A stretch of DNA of 64,000 bases, taken from contig CBDFLD010000009.1 in the NCBI GenBank assembly GCA_965249005.1, forward strand, positions 1-64,000, read 5' to 3'. This stretch comes from CBDFLD01 sp965249005. GTDB taxonomy: Bacteria; Acidobacteriota; UBA6911. Of the stretch, positions 1 through 9,805 are shown one piece after another; the first letter of the stretch is position 1, and each line of letters starts with the position of its first letter. The notes below the pieces were generated by a model, which searched no databases, was not told the origin of the DNA, and was given only the letters and a program-made list of their open reading frames with translations. Both the position numbers and the translations under genes were made by a program.

Positions 1-115
1 GGTGCCGGTGTCGTTGGCGGATTCCTGAGTGGCCATGTCCTTGGTCGCGTGCTGGATGCGACAGGGGCTTCGTGAGATGCTCTTCTTGCTCGTTGGGGAA
101 AGTGGGGATGCAGTC

Positions 116-596
116 ATGAAGTATCGCGAAATGCACCAGCACGACGTAGAACAGACCTTTGCGGTCCGCATCTCAACACGCGAGAACAGAATGTCCATGG
201 AGAGTTTGGCCGCTTTGGGTACCACTCCGGAGTCGGTTTCACGGGCTTTGCGAAAAAACACTAGCGGGTGGATATGCGAGGACGCCGGCAAGATCCTTGG
301 TTTTGCAATGGGCAACGGTGCAACTGGCGAAATGCAGGTGATCGCGGTCCTACCCACACACGAAGGTCGTGGGATCGGACGGCACCTCATGGGACTCGTT
401 CTCGAGAGGCCATCAAGAGCTGTGGTTGCTCGAAGAACCGGATCCCGCCATTCGGGCCTATGCTTTCTATCGCCGTCTGGGTTGGTATCCGACCGGAGAG
501 TACCGAGAAGGGGAACAGATTCTAAAGTTACGCAAGGGTCAACCAGACGCTTCCAGCGGTCGCGGGCAAGCCGAGCGGCTGAACAACTTTGAGTAA
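116..596 (+). pseudogene. GNAT N-acetyltransferase, frameshifted
   Basis: The first frame, from the ATG at 116, reads a GNAT fold with the acetyl-CoA loop EGRGIGRHLMG near residue 85. After about position 405 this frame loses similarity, while another frame continues with the typical GNAT C-terminus (AYAFYRRLGWYPTGEY) and stops at 596. A single indel between about 400 and 430 therefore breaks the gene. The acyl acceptor is unknown. It ends just before the next gene. A sequencing indel is an alternative explanation for the break. Confidence 0.75.
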
Positions 597-600
597 GAGA

Positions 601-1107
601 ATGAGTACGGCACAACTGCTTGCGATCGGACTGCTAGCGTTGTTCACGGGTGGCGCAGGTGCACCCCAGTCACCTGTCGAAAAGGGGGATGAGGTCCGGT
701 GTCAACTTGAAGCTGCGCAGGATGGCTCCCTAGCGGGGACCTGCAACGGCGACCGCTTTGACGAGGCCCGAGTGTCCCTTGCAAGGAGCAGTCAGAAGCT
801 CGACGCATTCTGGTCTGGATCGATCGGTACGGAACGCAATTCGCTGCCCGTCGAAGTCGCAATCTACCAATACGGTGCGGGGCCACGCTTGATTCTACGC
901 AGCGAGCTCGGTTGGTATCTGATCTCTCAATTCACACTGCACACGACGCCAATTCGGCTCACTTGGAGTTCGGCCGCGGAGGCTTCTCCATCTGACACCG
1001 ACCTTCGCATCATTTGGATGGCTCGCAGCCTGCTTTCCACCCCTGCTGTCTGGGACCGGGAGGATGATCGGGTCTGCGAGGAAGACGATCCGCAATACAG
1101 CGTCTAA
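601..1107 (+). CDS. small secreted protein of unknown function
   Basis: A 168-residue protein. I start it at ATG 601; a TTG at 589 is in frame but overlaps the preceding remnant. Residues 1-22 form a signal peptide (hydrophobic LLAIGLLALF, then a small-residue cleavage region). The mature part contains two cysteines near residue 35-50 and ends with an acidic tail (EDDRVCEEDDPQYSV). I do not recognise a family. It is flanked by a broken GNAT gene and a decayed transposase, so it may itself be a remnant. Confidence 0.5.
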   Translation: MSTAQLLAIGLLALFTGGAGAPQSPVEKGDEVRCQLEAAQDGSLAGTCNGDRFDEARVSLARSSQKLDAFWSGSIGTERNSLPVEVAIYQYGAGPRLILRSELGWYLISQFTLHTTPIRLTWSSAAEASPSDTDLRIIWMARSLLSTPAVWDREDDRVCEEDDPQYSV

Positions 1108-1149
1108 TGCGCCCTCGCGGGGGCGACACGGAAGGAGATGGGAGACTAC

Positions 1150-2276
1150 TACCACAGACAGCCGGCGATACAGCAGCCGGCCGTTGGGTAAGCGAGACAG
1201 ACGATCGGTTGCCAGAGGAGGGCGGCCAGCGTAGCGCGCGAGTCGCTCAAGGCCCATGCGATCATGGGCCGAGACGGCGACGTTGGCGTGGAGGCTGAAT
1301 CCGGAAATAGCGGCACAGCGGGATCCGGGCAGGGCGGCGGGGTTCTCTCCATTGACCTTGTCGCCGATTTTCAGCCGACGGCCAGTACGGGGTCCGCTGG
1401 CTACCCGACCCGAAACCGAAGCGCTGTAGAGTTCGGCCAACAGCGGCTGATCGTGCAGGAGCGGATCGGCTTGTGATCCAAGGTTCCGGTGCTCGATGAG
1501 CCGGCCACCCGGGTCACTTCGGCATCGGAGGGCGGAGGCACCCGATGGAAGCGGATGCGGCCTTCTTTGTCTTCGGCATACACACCATCGAGCGCCAGCA
1601 TGTGGAAGTGAACGTTGAGGTTGGGTTTGCCGCCGAAGCGCTGCACGAAGGTCACGGAGCCGCAGCGGATCGAGCGGTCTGAGGCCGCAAAGTGTGCCCG
1701 GCGGCGAACGGATCCGAATACGACAGAGACGAAGATGCGCAGGACATCGGTGACGAGGCTCGCATCGTATGCCAGGCGGTAGCGCAGGGCGAAGGGAAGA
1801 GAGAGCACCCACTGACGGACGGGAACTGCGGGAAAGACGCGATCCACGAGATGGGCGGCGGTGTCGGCCATCCTGCGGCCGCAACAGGACGAACAGAAAC
1901 CACGGCCTTTGCAGGAGAACGGCAGGAGCCGGTCCTTGCCGCAAGCGTCGCAATGCACGCGCAGATAGCCGTGCGCCAGGATCCCGCAATCCAGAAATGA
2001 CCGCAACTCGCGTTCCACGAAGCGGGGTACGTGGCGATCCCGGCGGTGTTGCATTTCCAAGAAGGTCTCGAGCCCTTCGGCGACTGCGGCGTACAGAACG
2101 CTCTTTTCGGGGTTTCGCGGACGGTACGAGGATGTCTCGCATACGGCGAGGCCAGGCTCGTAAGGCACAGCATCGCTTCGCTCGTTTTGGATCTCTTCAG
2201 GGATCCAGGGTGTTGGATATGTGTAGACCATGCGCTCGGCTGGCCTTCTCAGGGCTGCGGGCCCCGGCATATCCAA
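1150..2276 (-). pseudogene. IS91-family transposase, frameshifted and truncated
   Basis: The N-terminal part has the zinc-binding region (HCDACGKDRLLPFSCKGRGF, then CSSCCGRRM) and the conserved VRQWVLSLPFALRYRLAYD block. Next comes the HUH motif as NLNVHFHMLALDGVY, characteristic of IS91-like rolling-circle transposases. Near position 1500 the reading frame shifts and the family sequence continues in a second frame (DQPLLAELY, later RLSRLPNGRLLYR) until about 1150, where similarity ends. The C-terminal domain with the catalytic tyrosines is therefore absent. This is a dead element. The exact 5' start is uncertain, with family similarity clear from about 2130 downward. Confidence 0.8.
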
Positions 2277-2568
2277 CTAACTGCCCGATCGTAGATCTGA
2301 GCCGGACATTCCGACTAGGAGCGCGCCAGGTGTTGGTGCAATCATCGAGGGGATACTCGCCGGCTTAGAGAATTCCAGCTGGCCTGGGTGTCAAAGTCAG
2401 TGACGGTCAGCAAACTCAAGATCTGCTGATTCTGCGCACGAACGTCTTGGGTTGTGACCCTCACCCCGTGGTCGTTGATTAGGGGCCGGTGGAAAAACTT
2501 TTGGTTGGGCAAAAGCGGGTGTACGTGGGCTGAGGCACTCGTTTGCTTAACGGGGGGGCGGGTACCCT

Positions 2569-2657
2569 GGGTGTCCTCGATTGTGCCCAAATTGTGCCCG
2601 CGGCAGTCCAAAACCACCCCAATTCCACCCAACGCCACCCAAGATGAGAGATTGTAA
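2569..2657 (+). pseudogene. integrase C-terminal tail remnant with arm-type repeats
   Basis: This short coding tail ends in a peptide containing VPKLCPRQSKTT, which is repeated almost exactly at 49706-49775 beside another tRNA scar. The DNA holds a direct repeat TTGTGCCC at 2581-2588 and 2592-2599 (period 11 bp). It points toward the tRNA-Phe fragment at 2701. I infer the 3' end of a lost tyrosine recombinase gene and its arm-binding sites. The catalytic part is missing, so the family assignment rests on context. Confidence 0.45.
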
Positions 2658-2700
2658 GTGCTTTGTAAGGCTATGATTTAAAAGATGTTGCAGATGGTGC

Positions 2701-2750
2701 GGACAGACTGAAAATCCGCGTGTCGGCGGTTCGATTCCGTACCCGGCACA
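2701..2750 (+). other. 3' part of tRNA-Phe(GAA), att scar
   Basis: The stretch has a recognisable anticodon arm (ACTGAAAATC, anticodon GAA), a variable loop, a T-arm with GGTTCGATTCC and a 3' acceptor strand ending CCCGGCA. The 5' half (acceptor strand and D-arm) is absent. Such 3' tRNA pieces are left as attR when an element integrates into a tRNA gene. The intact tRNA-Phe would be expected outside the window to the left. Confidence 0.6.
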
Positions 2751-3107
2751 CTCCAAACCATTTCTTCCCAGACTATCAAGGGCTCTTCACCTCAATCGTT
2801 AGCGATGTGCTTGGTAACCAACTGCAGAGAAAATGAATGCCGTGCTGGCCAACGTCGGCAGGATCTAGAACTCGTGAATCTGGCGCTCGACGTCGGAAAG
2901 AGACCCCTTCTCGAACAGTACCGGGCCGAGATGGTCGCGGAGTTAACCCGGACTGGAGCGGGGCTTACGCCGAACTTCTTGCCCCTCGCCGAATCGGCGA
3001 ATCCATTGATGGATTGCGTCAGAGAAGGGTTAGTCGGCGAGAAACCACTCTGGCGCGAGCAATGTTCGATCTTGTATGATAACTTCTTTAGAAATGAGGA
3101 TTTGATT

Positions 3108-4622
3108 ATGAATGATGCAAACTCACCACGCATGCCTCTGTTGATGCCTGATGATTTCAGTGAATTTCACTCGACCGGTTGGCGGGTTGAAAACGGCACC
3201 TTGGATCCGCAGAACCCTTTGCTCGAAGGCGATATGCCCTGGGACGATGGCGGGTTGGGTATTCATGGCTCCGTGATACGCGATCCGATTGACGGATTGT
3301 GGAAAGCATACCTGGTCTCCACGCCCGCGGAGGAATTCGTGGATAACCCTGAAAAACCGTGGGCATCCCGGAATGCGACTTATCGGCGGATGGGCTACTT
3401 CGAAAGTACAGACGGAATTCACTGGGACCGTCCCAAACTGGATATCTATCCATACGAAGGCCACAAGAAAACGAATATCATTTTTGACGTCACCGACGGT
3501 ACGAGCTCCTACGCGTCGATCATCATCGATCCCGGCAACACGGAGTGGCCTTATGAAATGTACTGCCTCCATGAGAATTCCGTTACGGGCCCGCCGCCAA
3601 ATGGGTACGGGTATTACCGCTACCGATCCAAAGACGGGAAGCGCTGGGAGACCGTCCACGGGCCTATCATCGAGCCCATGAATGGGGATCTGTCCTTCTT
3701 CTACAAGGACCCCGACGAAGGATACATGGCCTATTATCGGCTCGCGGCGGAGCGGCAAGAGAATGATCATGTGCCCATTTACGAGGATTGCGCGCGGCGA
3801 AGCTGTTTCCTGGCTACAAGCAAGGACGGGAATACCTGGGAACGGGATACAGGCATGCGCATGACTGCCGACGAGCGTGATCACCGTGACACGCAATACC
3901 AGGAGTGTGTGCCGCACAAAGTCGAGGGAGGATATCTGGCCCTGGTCACCATGTACCTGCCTATCACTCAGACGCTGAACATCCGCATGGCAGCGTCGCG
4001 CGATGGCCGCAAGTGGTGGTACCCGGACCGTCGCCCCTGCCTCGATAACGCACCGCTCGGTGACCTCGGCGGGGGAATGATCTGGCAGAGTCAGAATCTG
4101 ATTCCGGAGGGAGACCAGCTGCACATGTATTATGGTGGCTGCGAAGGCCTCCACCGCCAGGTGTTAGACACCCGGGCGCCCTCGGTACAGATCGGAATGG
4201 ATTCGGTGGTCGATCACGGCGCGCACTTTCTCGCTCACAATGCGTCCCTTTGCCGGGCTTCATGGCGCTACGACCGGTTGTACGCGCTGGTGTCCTCAGC
4301 GGGCGGTCCCACTCTCGGTATGGCGGTCACGAAGGAGCGGAAGCTCACGGGAAAGGCATTGCACGTGAACGTCATCACGCGGCCGGCCAAGAAGACGAGT
4401 AAGCCTGAGTTCCAACAAGGCGCCCTTCTGGTGGAGCTACTGGACTCGGACGATCGCCCGATTTCCGGTTTCACCCGGGCGGATTGTGATCCTATCATCG
4501 GCGATTATCGCTCTGGACTCGTCACGTGGCACGGCGGCGACCGAGCTCCGGAATCCGCGCGGAAAGCAAAATTTTACCTGAAGCGTGCGTTCCTTTACGG
4601 GTTCGAGTTTATTGGGTCTTGA
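3108..4622 (+). CDS. glycosidase-like beta-propeller protein (GH32/GH43-like fold)
   Basis: A 504-residue protein starting at ATG 3108 (MNDANSPRMPLL). The frame is open upstream to 2805, but that extension looks like remnant sequence. Four or more spaced motifs of the type S-x-D-G-x-x-W (STDGIHWDRP, SKDGKRWETV, SKDGNTWERD, SRDGRKWWYP) mark the blades of a five-bladed propeller as found in GH32, GH43 and GH68-like proteins. No signal peptide is evident. Substrate cannot be read from sequence. Relatives of this type occur beside carbohydrate catabolic genes; here the neighbours are remnants. Fold confidence is good, enzymatic assignment is weak. Confidence 0.65.
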   Translation: MNDANSPRMPLLMPDDFSEFHSTGWRVENGTLDPQNPLLEGDMPWDDGGLGIHGSVIRDPIDGLWKAYLVSTPAEEFVDNPEKPWASRNATYRRMGYFESTDGIHWDRPKLDIYPYEGHKKTNIIFDVTDGTSSYASIIIDPGNTEWPYEMYCLHENSVTGPPPNGYGYYRYRSKDGKRWETVHGPIIEPMNGDLSFFYKDPDEGYMAYYRLAAERQENDHVPIYEDCARRSCFLATSKDGNTWERDTGMRMTADERDHRDTQYQECVPHKVEGGYLALVTMYLPITQTLNIRMAASRDGRKWWYPDRRPCLDNAPLGDLGGGMIWQSQNLIPEGDQLHMYYGGCEGLHRQVLDTRAPSVQIGMDSVVDHGAHFLAHNASLCRASWRYDRLYALVSSAGGPTLGMAVTKERKLTGKALHVNVITRPAKKTSKPEFQQGALLVELLDSDDRPISGFTRADCDPIIGDYRSGLVTWHGGDRAPESARKAKFYLKRAFLYGFEFIGS

Positions 4623-4749
4623 TTCTCATCACGATTTGACCATTGACAACCGCCGGGAGCCGATTGCGGTGCTGGAGATCCCGCCAGATAGGAGCCTAGC
4701 GTTGAGAGACTGGCCCATTTGGACGCGCGCGCCCGCCGTGAGATGGGCG

Positions 4750-4867
4750 AATGAGCGTAGTCCGAGATCTGGACGTGATAGGCATCGCCATCGACGAATC
4801 GGAAGCAGATGTGCCAGTTGATGGAGATGGAATACTGTCCGGCACACAGCTTGGCTCGCGAACGCAT
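4750..4867 (-). pseudogene. HigB/RelE-type toxin C-terminal fragment
   Basis: The minus strand encodes GQYSISINWHICFRFVDGDA followed by YHVQISDYAH, which matches the C-terminal strands of HigB/RelE-family mRNA interferases (pattern YSIRIN..WRICFRW.DGDAY.V.I.DYH). The N-terminal half and the partner antitoxin gene are not present. It is a relic of a toxin-antitoxin module. Confidence 0.55.
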
Positions 4868-4898
4868 TGCGGTCTGTTCGATGCAATCTTCTCGGATA

Positions 4899-5213
4899 TC
4901 AGCTGCGTTTCAGCCCGTCGCGCCAGGCGATGGCTTCGAGTTCGACCCGGACTGCGTCTTCGACGGCAATCACGGGTCGTGCCTGGCATTCGAAAGCCGG
5001 GTACGTCGAGCAGAACTTGTGAACCGCCAACGGATCGTCGCACTCCACTAACAAGTGCCCACCCCACTCGCCCACTCGCACTACGAACAACTCGATCTTG
5101 AATCCAGCGGGCGCCTTCCATTGACCGAACACCTCAAGTATCCGCTTCTGGGCATTCTCGTACTCCGCAGGCGAACCTTGCGGGCGTTCGAACCAGCTGA
5201 TCATGTACTTCAT
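4899..5213 (-). CDS. DUF3303 domain protein
   Basis: A 104-residue protein beginning MKYMISWFERPQGSPAEYE, the characteristic start of DUF3303, a dimeric alpha-beta-barrel-like family of unknown function. Conserved blocks RVGEWGGHLLVE and the late ELEAIAWRD are present and length is typical. The start has an AGGA ribosome-binding site just upstream (5218-5226, minus strand). It stands alone between remnants. Confidence 0.8.
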   Translation of the reverse strand: MKYMISWFERPQGSPAEYENAQKRILEVFGQWKAPAGFKIELFVVRVGEWGGHLLVECDDPLAVHKFCSTYPAFECQARPVIAVEDAVRVELEAIAWRDGLKRS

Positions 5214-5486
5214 CGCTATCCTCCTAATTGGGTTGGTCCTCTGAACGATTGCTGTTTGGACAGCCTAACGAATGAGTTTCTTTCCGGAGTCTCCTGCCGG
5301 AAGCTCGAGTGGCAAGTGGTATCGAGACTCTGGAAAGAAACCTTGGACAAACCGTTTTACCAGATTATGTGGATTCTTGCACCTTTGCCTAAGAATGATA
5401 TTTGTTTGAAAATGGGGCGGGGGTGGTGCCAATGACCGCCCGTCCAGTTGATCATTGATGACGGTTCGCTATCCTATGTATAGTAG

Positions 5487-7226
5487 ATGCCAAGGGTAAT
5501 TGTGACCGTGAACAACCAAATCCGTCGCCGCCGACTGTTGAACTTCGGGGCTGTGTGCGGCCTGATGATCGCCCTGATCTCGGGTTTTACGACAACAAGC
5601 CAAACGCAGAAGCTGCGGCTCACGATCATTGATCGTGAAACTGACCGAGCGCTTCCCGCCCGCGTCGAATTGCGTAATTCGAATGGAGAGTCCTTCATCG
5701 CCGATGACGCACTGTTGATTGGTCCTGATGTTGTCAACCGAGTCCAACCGTGGACAGGAAGCCTAGACCAATGGACAGTCCGGCGCGAGATGAGCAAACG
5801 GACACATGATTCACACTCGAACGAAGGTTCTTTTTACAGCTCGGGTGTGTCCACTGTGTCTCTCCCGCCGGGAACCTACACGGTGAAGGTCACCAAAGGG
5901 ATCGAGTTTCATGTCGCAACGCGTACGATTAGGGTTGAGCGTGGAGCGCCGCTCGAGCTCACCGTGGAACTCTCTCGTTGGGTCCATATGTCCGAGCGGG
6001 GGTGGTACAGTGCGGATGACCACCTGCACATTGCCCGGATCTATCCCGAGCTCGATCCCGTTCTGTGTGCGTGGATGCAAGCCGAGGATCTCAATGTGGC
6101 CAACCTGTTGCAATGGGGCCACTCGAAGCACTTTTTCAATACCGTCCAGCAGACTCATGGGACGGACGGCGTTTACCAGGATGGCAACACCATCGTGGCC
6201 TCGGGACAAGAAAACCCCCGGACCCATTTCCTGGGCCACACGATCATCCTGGGCGCGTCCACTCCCATCCACTTCCCCGAGGACTACTTCATCTACCGCC
6301 ACTTCTGGGAAGAAGCACGGCGGCAAAACGCCGTTGCCGGGTACGCCCACCTTGGGGGGTACTTCAACCTCCGAGTTGGACTGTTGATCGATGCACCGGA
6401 CGCACTCGTCAACTTCATGGAGGTGGTGCAATTCAAGAAGGCCGACTACTCGGTCTGGTATGAGCTCCTCAACATGGGCTATCGCATGACGCCGACCGCG
6501 GGAACGGATTACCCCGTCGGCAACAGTATCCCAGGCAGGGAACGATTTTATACACTGGTTCGTGGACCGTTCACGTATCGGGCCTGGCTCGAAGGGATTC
6601 GACGGGGACGGACCTTTGTCACCAACGGCCCCGTCCTCGAGTTTCGTGTTGGTGGAAAAGGCTTGGGTGACGAGCTGATCTTGAAGGCCGCTGGATCGAT
6701 TCCGATCGAAGGGTCCGTCCAGTTTGATCCGATGCGCGACAATGTTCAGCGGGTCGAGATTATCAGGAACGGAGAAGTCTTGCAGTCGTTTCCACGCGGT
6801 GAAGCGACCTCGGAAGTTCGATTCCACTGTACCCCGACTTTTCACGAGGCCGCGTGGGTAGCTCTCAAAGTGGTGGGGGTCAAAGTCGGAACGCCAAAGC
6901 CGGAGGCGTCTCTGGCCCACTCTGCAGCCATCTACGTAGCGGTCGAGAATAGGCCGGGGCTCGCCGATCAGCCGCAGGCCAAGCAGCAGGCACGGGCGTC
7001 CATCGAGCGGCTGGAATCGCTGGAGGAACGTCTTTCACGAGCGTCGTTCCCGGAACTCATACAGAGGGAAATAAGACACACCGCCATGAACCCGGCGGCT
7101 CGTGGCCCGACCGAAGGCCTGGAAGGCGATGACTTGCTGAAGCGACGAATGTGGCGTAATCGTGAAGCTTTGCTGAGAGAGATTCGCGCGGCGAAGACTC
7201 ACTTCGCCGCGCAGGTGCAAGAGTGA
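5487..7226 (+). CDS. CehA/McbA-type PHP-fold metallohydrolase
   Basis: A 579-residue protein with an N-terminal hydrophobic segment at residues 18-36, so exported or membrane-anchored. Residues about 35-160 form a carboxypeptidase-regulatory-like beta domain (LPPGTYTVKVTKG). From about residue 165 it has the metallohydrolase core. The metal-site motif is SADDHLHIAR, and further histidines and aspartates lie in FLGHTIILG, AGYAHLGGYF and TAGTDYP. This resembles the CehA/McbA family, named for carbaryl-hydrolysing enzymes of the PHP superfamily, but the substrate here is unknown. The C-terminus (about 480-579) is a charged helical tail. It converges with the membrane-protein gene at 7347 and with a paralogue at 7784. 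Confidence 0.8.
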   Translation: MPRVIVTVNNQIRRRRLLNFGAVCGLMIALISGFTTTSQTQKLRLTIIDRETDRALPARVELRNSNGESFIADDALLIGPDVVNRVQPWTGSLDQWTVRREMSKRTHDSHSNEGSFYSSGVSTVSLPPGTYTVKVTKGIEFHVATRTIRVERGAPLELTVELSRWVHMSERGWYSADDHLHIARIYPELDPVLCAWMQAEDLNVANLLQWGHSKHFFNTVQQTHGTDGVYQDGNTIVASGQENPRTHFLGHTIILGASTPIHFPEDYFIYRHFWEEARRQNAVAGYAHLGGYFNLRVGLLIDAPDALVNFMEVVQFKKADYSVWYELLNMGYRMTPTAGTDYPVGNSIPGRERFYTLVRGPFTYRAWLEGIRRGRTFVTNGPVLEFRVGGKGLGDELILKAAGSIPIEGSVQFDPMRDNVQRVEIIRNGEVLQSFPRGEATSEVRFHCTPTFHEAAWVALKVVGVKVGTPKPEASLAHSAAIYVAVENRPGLADQPQAKQQARASIERLESLEERLSRASFPELIQREIRHTAMNPAARGPTEGLEGDDLLKRRMWRNREALLREIRAAKTHFAAQVQE

Positions 7227-7346
7227 AGAATGTTTCCGCGGTTCTGACCAAGATAACGAGAGGATTGACCATCCTCGAGCGCGGGTCGCCCTTCCGCTAA
7301 GACGTCTGAGCAGTTGTTGACTCAGCTCGATACCGCGGAAGGCTGC

Positions 7347-7736
7347 TCAGATCCGGGTGCTATAACAAACGCATAAACAAGAACCCCCCCCAAACGTCAT
7401 TGCGAACAACCCTCCGACTCGACCGTACGGTTTTGATAAAGACAATGCCCAAGAGATCAAGCTCAGAAAGTGTCGCCGACCAATGACGCCGAGAGCAACG
7501 GCGGCAGCCATGGACAACCAACCTATTATTGCAATAGTAGTGGGGAATTTTGATTCGCTCGCATATTGAATTAGCAAGATACCAATTGCCACCCTTATGC
7601 CGATCGCAAAAACGTGAAGCGATACCTTTTTCAAATTATTCCGCAATAACCCAAAAATGATCTCAGGATTGACGATGATAATTACACCTGCCAGAAGTGT
7701 CATTAGACCGAAGCAAATGATAATCAACATAACCAC
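7347..7736 (-). CDS. small integral membrane protein
   Basis: A 129-residue protein with about four transmembrane helices (residues 3-23, 43-62, 66-86, 102-122). Between the first and second is a conserved-looking stretch NPEIIFGLLRNNLKKVSLHV. It resembles short uncharacterised membrane proteins found in many marine and soil bacteria; I cannot name a function. It lies 47 bp downstream of the metallohydrolase gene on the same strand and may be in one transcript with it. Confidence 0.6.
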   Translation of the reverse strand: MVMLIIICFGLMTLLAGVIIIVNPEIIFGLLRNNLKKVSLHVFAIGIRVAIGILLIQYASESKFPTTIAIIGWLSMAAAVALGVIGRRHFLSLISWALSLSKPYGRVGGLFAMTFGGGSCLCVCYSTRI

Positions 7737-7783
7737 CTCCGCGTCAGCTACGGCAGAGCGATGCGTTCAGGGTCAGCCCGGAA

Positions 7784-9751
7784 TCAGTCGACCTGCTCGA
7801 GGTAAACCTGTTTTGCCTGTTGAAACAAATCCAGCATTTCCTGCCGCTTGCTCACGTTTGGAATGTTTGCCTTTGTCTTGACCCAATCCAGCGCTTCGTC
7901 AACCCACTTGACGAAGAAGGCGGCATCTTCCGGAGATCGAATAGGCTTCCCCGCTACATCGATATAGATGGGACTGGTATGGGCCATGAGCGGGATACCT
8001 TCTCGCTTCACATACCGGGAACTCTGATAGGGTAACAGTATCGAGCCATACGCCCTGGCAGCGATCCATGAGCTCCCACCGACCGTCACCTTGGTCTCGA
8101 AGGAGAGCTCTTTACTCTTTTTTTCGTTCTCTTTGACCGCCACGATTTGTCCGCCTTGGACGATTTCGATCTTATCCACCGGAATGTGGGATCGCACATC
8201 GACCCGAACTGCAATCACATCGCGGCCGCTTGCATCGATAGTCTCTCCCAGGCCCTTACCGCCGGCCGAGAAAGTGAGCACCGGTCCGGTAGTGACAAAC
8301 GTACGCCCTGCCCGAATCCCGTCGAGCCAGCTCTGGTAGGAGAACGGCCCGTCGACTTTCACATAGGTGCGGGGGATTCCGACCACCTGAGAATTCCACA
8401 TCTTGTCGGTGCCCCCGGTTGCCGGAACCCTGAACCCGCAGTTAAGGAAACGGTACCATGTCTTCGATGCCGGCGGGCGCGTGCTGTCCTGTCCAAAAGC
8501 ATCCCCCCAGGTCATGAGATCTACCGAATCGATCTTCCCCAGTGCGATATCGATAGCGACTTCGCCTTTTGGATTCGGAAAGTGTGCCCAACTCACAAAC
8601 CCGCCCTGCGCATGCGCTTTGTCGGCCTGCTTCGCCATCGGCGGATAGTCGATGCCGCCCATTACCCCTTCGTCCTCGGTGCCCCAGGTTAGCGGGTAGA
8701 CGAGCTCCTTGAGGTTCAGCAACACGGTGTGGCCCAGAAAACCATGGCGCGTTTCCTCGTTGACATAAACGATGTGCTCCTTTTCAGATACGGGGTCCGG
8801 GCCTCCCGTGAAATGTTCGACATCGGTGATCAGCTCTACCCACTTCGTGGCGAGGATATTGACTATATTCAAGTCTTCTCCCCGTGCTTCCAGAATCGCG
8901 TTGCCTGGGTCGAGAAAGTGAACGTGGGTGTCGCCGGAGTACCATCCCTCTTGTCGAATGTCGGACCAACGTTTGAGCTTGAGGTCCAATGTGGGGACTT
9001 TGGATGCCGTAACCGCAAACGTCATCGACAGAGGTTCGTATTCAATGCCTCGCATGACCTCGATCGTATAAGAGCCTTCTGCGACTGGAAGAGTGAAGTC
9101 CGGTCGCACATACGCGTAGGTCTTTTTGTCGATCCGGACGTCTCCGCCAATATCTTCGCGCCATCCTCTGGGAATATTTTTCTGATGACCCTCCGGAGGC
9201 CAGTACTCGCCCTTGCCATCAGAGACGTGGATTCGCGCGTGGGTCGGCTGACCGGTCTTGGCGTCCCAAAGACGAACTCTCACATTATGGAGCTCGTATT
9301 GTTCCGGAAGATCCACTTTCCCCAGTTCATCAGGTAAGGGTATGCCGCTCGAGATTTGAATGATTTTCCATTCATCGTCCACTCGGCGAAGGGTCAGGCT
9401 CATGGAAGCTTTTTCGATCCCACCTGATTGGAACATCACCACAGGCGAGACTCTGACGTCCTCGCCGACCTGTTCATGTAGGGCGTATTTGAGCAAGACC
9501 TTCGTGGCCGGGACTTCGGTAATCTTTCCTTCAATGCTTTCCAGGAACTCATCCCGGTCCATTCCCTCGCTGGTCCTCAGATCGTCGTGGAGAACGGAAA
9601 CCAGCATATCCGTGTCATTGTTGAGCAGCCCGTGAGCAAAGGTGTGCAAGGCCAATCGAACCCCATCCATCTCGGGCGTCGTGTGAGCGAGTACGACCGA
9701 GACGGAGATCAGGATCGTAATGAACCACGCGGGAAGCTGTTTGTGAGTCAT
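7784..9751 (-). CDS. CehA/McbA-type metallohydrolase with SnoaL-like N-terminal domain
   Basis: A 655-residue exported protein (signal peptide residues 1-22). Residues about 25-125 look like a SnoaL/NTF2-like domain (LRRVDDEWKIIQIS). A carboxypeptidase-like beta domain follows (VAEGSYTIEVMRGIEYEPL). The metallohydrolase core from about 265 has the motif YSGDTHVHFLD, then HGFLGHTVLLN, SWAHFPNP and ATGGTDKMW. It is a paralogue of the product of 5487-7226, sharing domain order and motifs, but runs in the opposite direction. The two genes converge, with a small membrane-protein gene between. Confidence 0.8.
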   Translation of the reverse strand: MTHKQLPAWFITILISVSVVLAHTTPEMDGVRLALHTFAHGLLNNDTDMLVSVLHDDLRTSEGMDRDEFLESIEGKITEVPATKVLLKYALHEQVGEDVRVSPVVMFQSGGIEKASMSLTLRRVDDEWKIIQISSGIPLPDELGKVDLPEQYELHNVRVRLWDAKTGQPTHARIHVSDGKGEYWPPEGHQKNIPRGWREDIGGDVRIDKKTYAYVRPDFTLPVAEGSYTIEVMRGIEYEPLSMTFAVTASKVPTLDLKLKRWSDIRQEGWYSGDTHVHFLDPGNAILEARGEDLNIVNILATKWVELITDVEHFTGGPDPVSEKEHIVYVNEETRHGFLGHTVLLNLKELVYPLTWGTEDEGVMGGIDYPPMAKQADKAHAQGGFVSWAHFPNPKGEVAIDIALGKIDSVDLMTWGDAFGQDSTRPPASKTWYRFLNCGFRVPATGGTDKMWNSQVVGIPRTYVKVDGPFSYQSWLDGIRAGRTFVTTGPVLTFSAGGKGLGETIDASGRDVIAVRVDVRSHIPVDKIEIVQGGQIVAVKENEKKSKELSFETKVTVGGSSWIAARAYGSILLPYQSSRYVKREGIPLMAHTSPIYIDVAGKPIRSPEDAAFFVKWVDEALDWVKTKANIPNVSKRQEMLDLFQQAKQVYLEQVD

Positions 9752-9805
9752 GAATCCTCCATTTGAGATCGGGCCACGATAACCGGCACAGACGCAATAG
9801 TATGC

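Noticed and set aside
895..2142. Long 415-codon open frame on the minus strand
   Set aside because: Only its middle part (about 1500-1150) is IS91 sequence in a shifted frame. The ends are low-complexity Arg/Pro/Ser translation typical of an antisense frame.
3123..4154. 343-codon minus-strand frame under the propeller protein
   Set aside because: The plus strand carries repeated Asp-box motifs, while the minus frame has none and no plausible start.
5811..6920. 369-codon minus-strand frame under the metallohydrolase gene
   Set aside because: It is antisense to a conserved protein with metal-binding motifs, with no recognisable domain.
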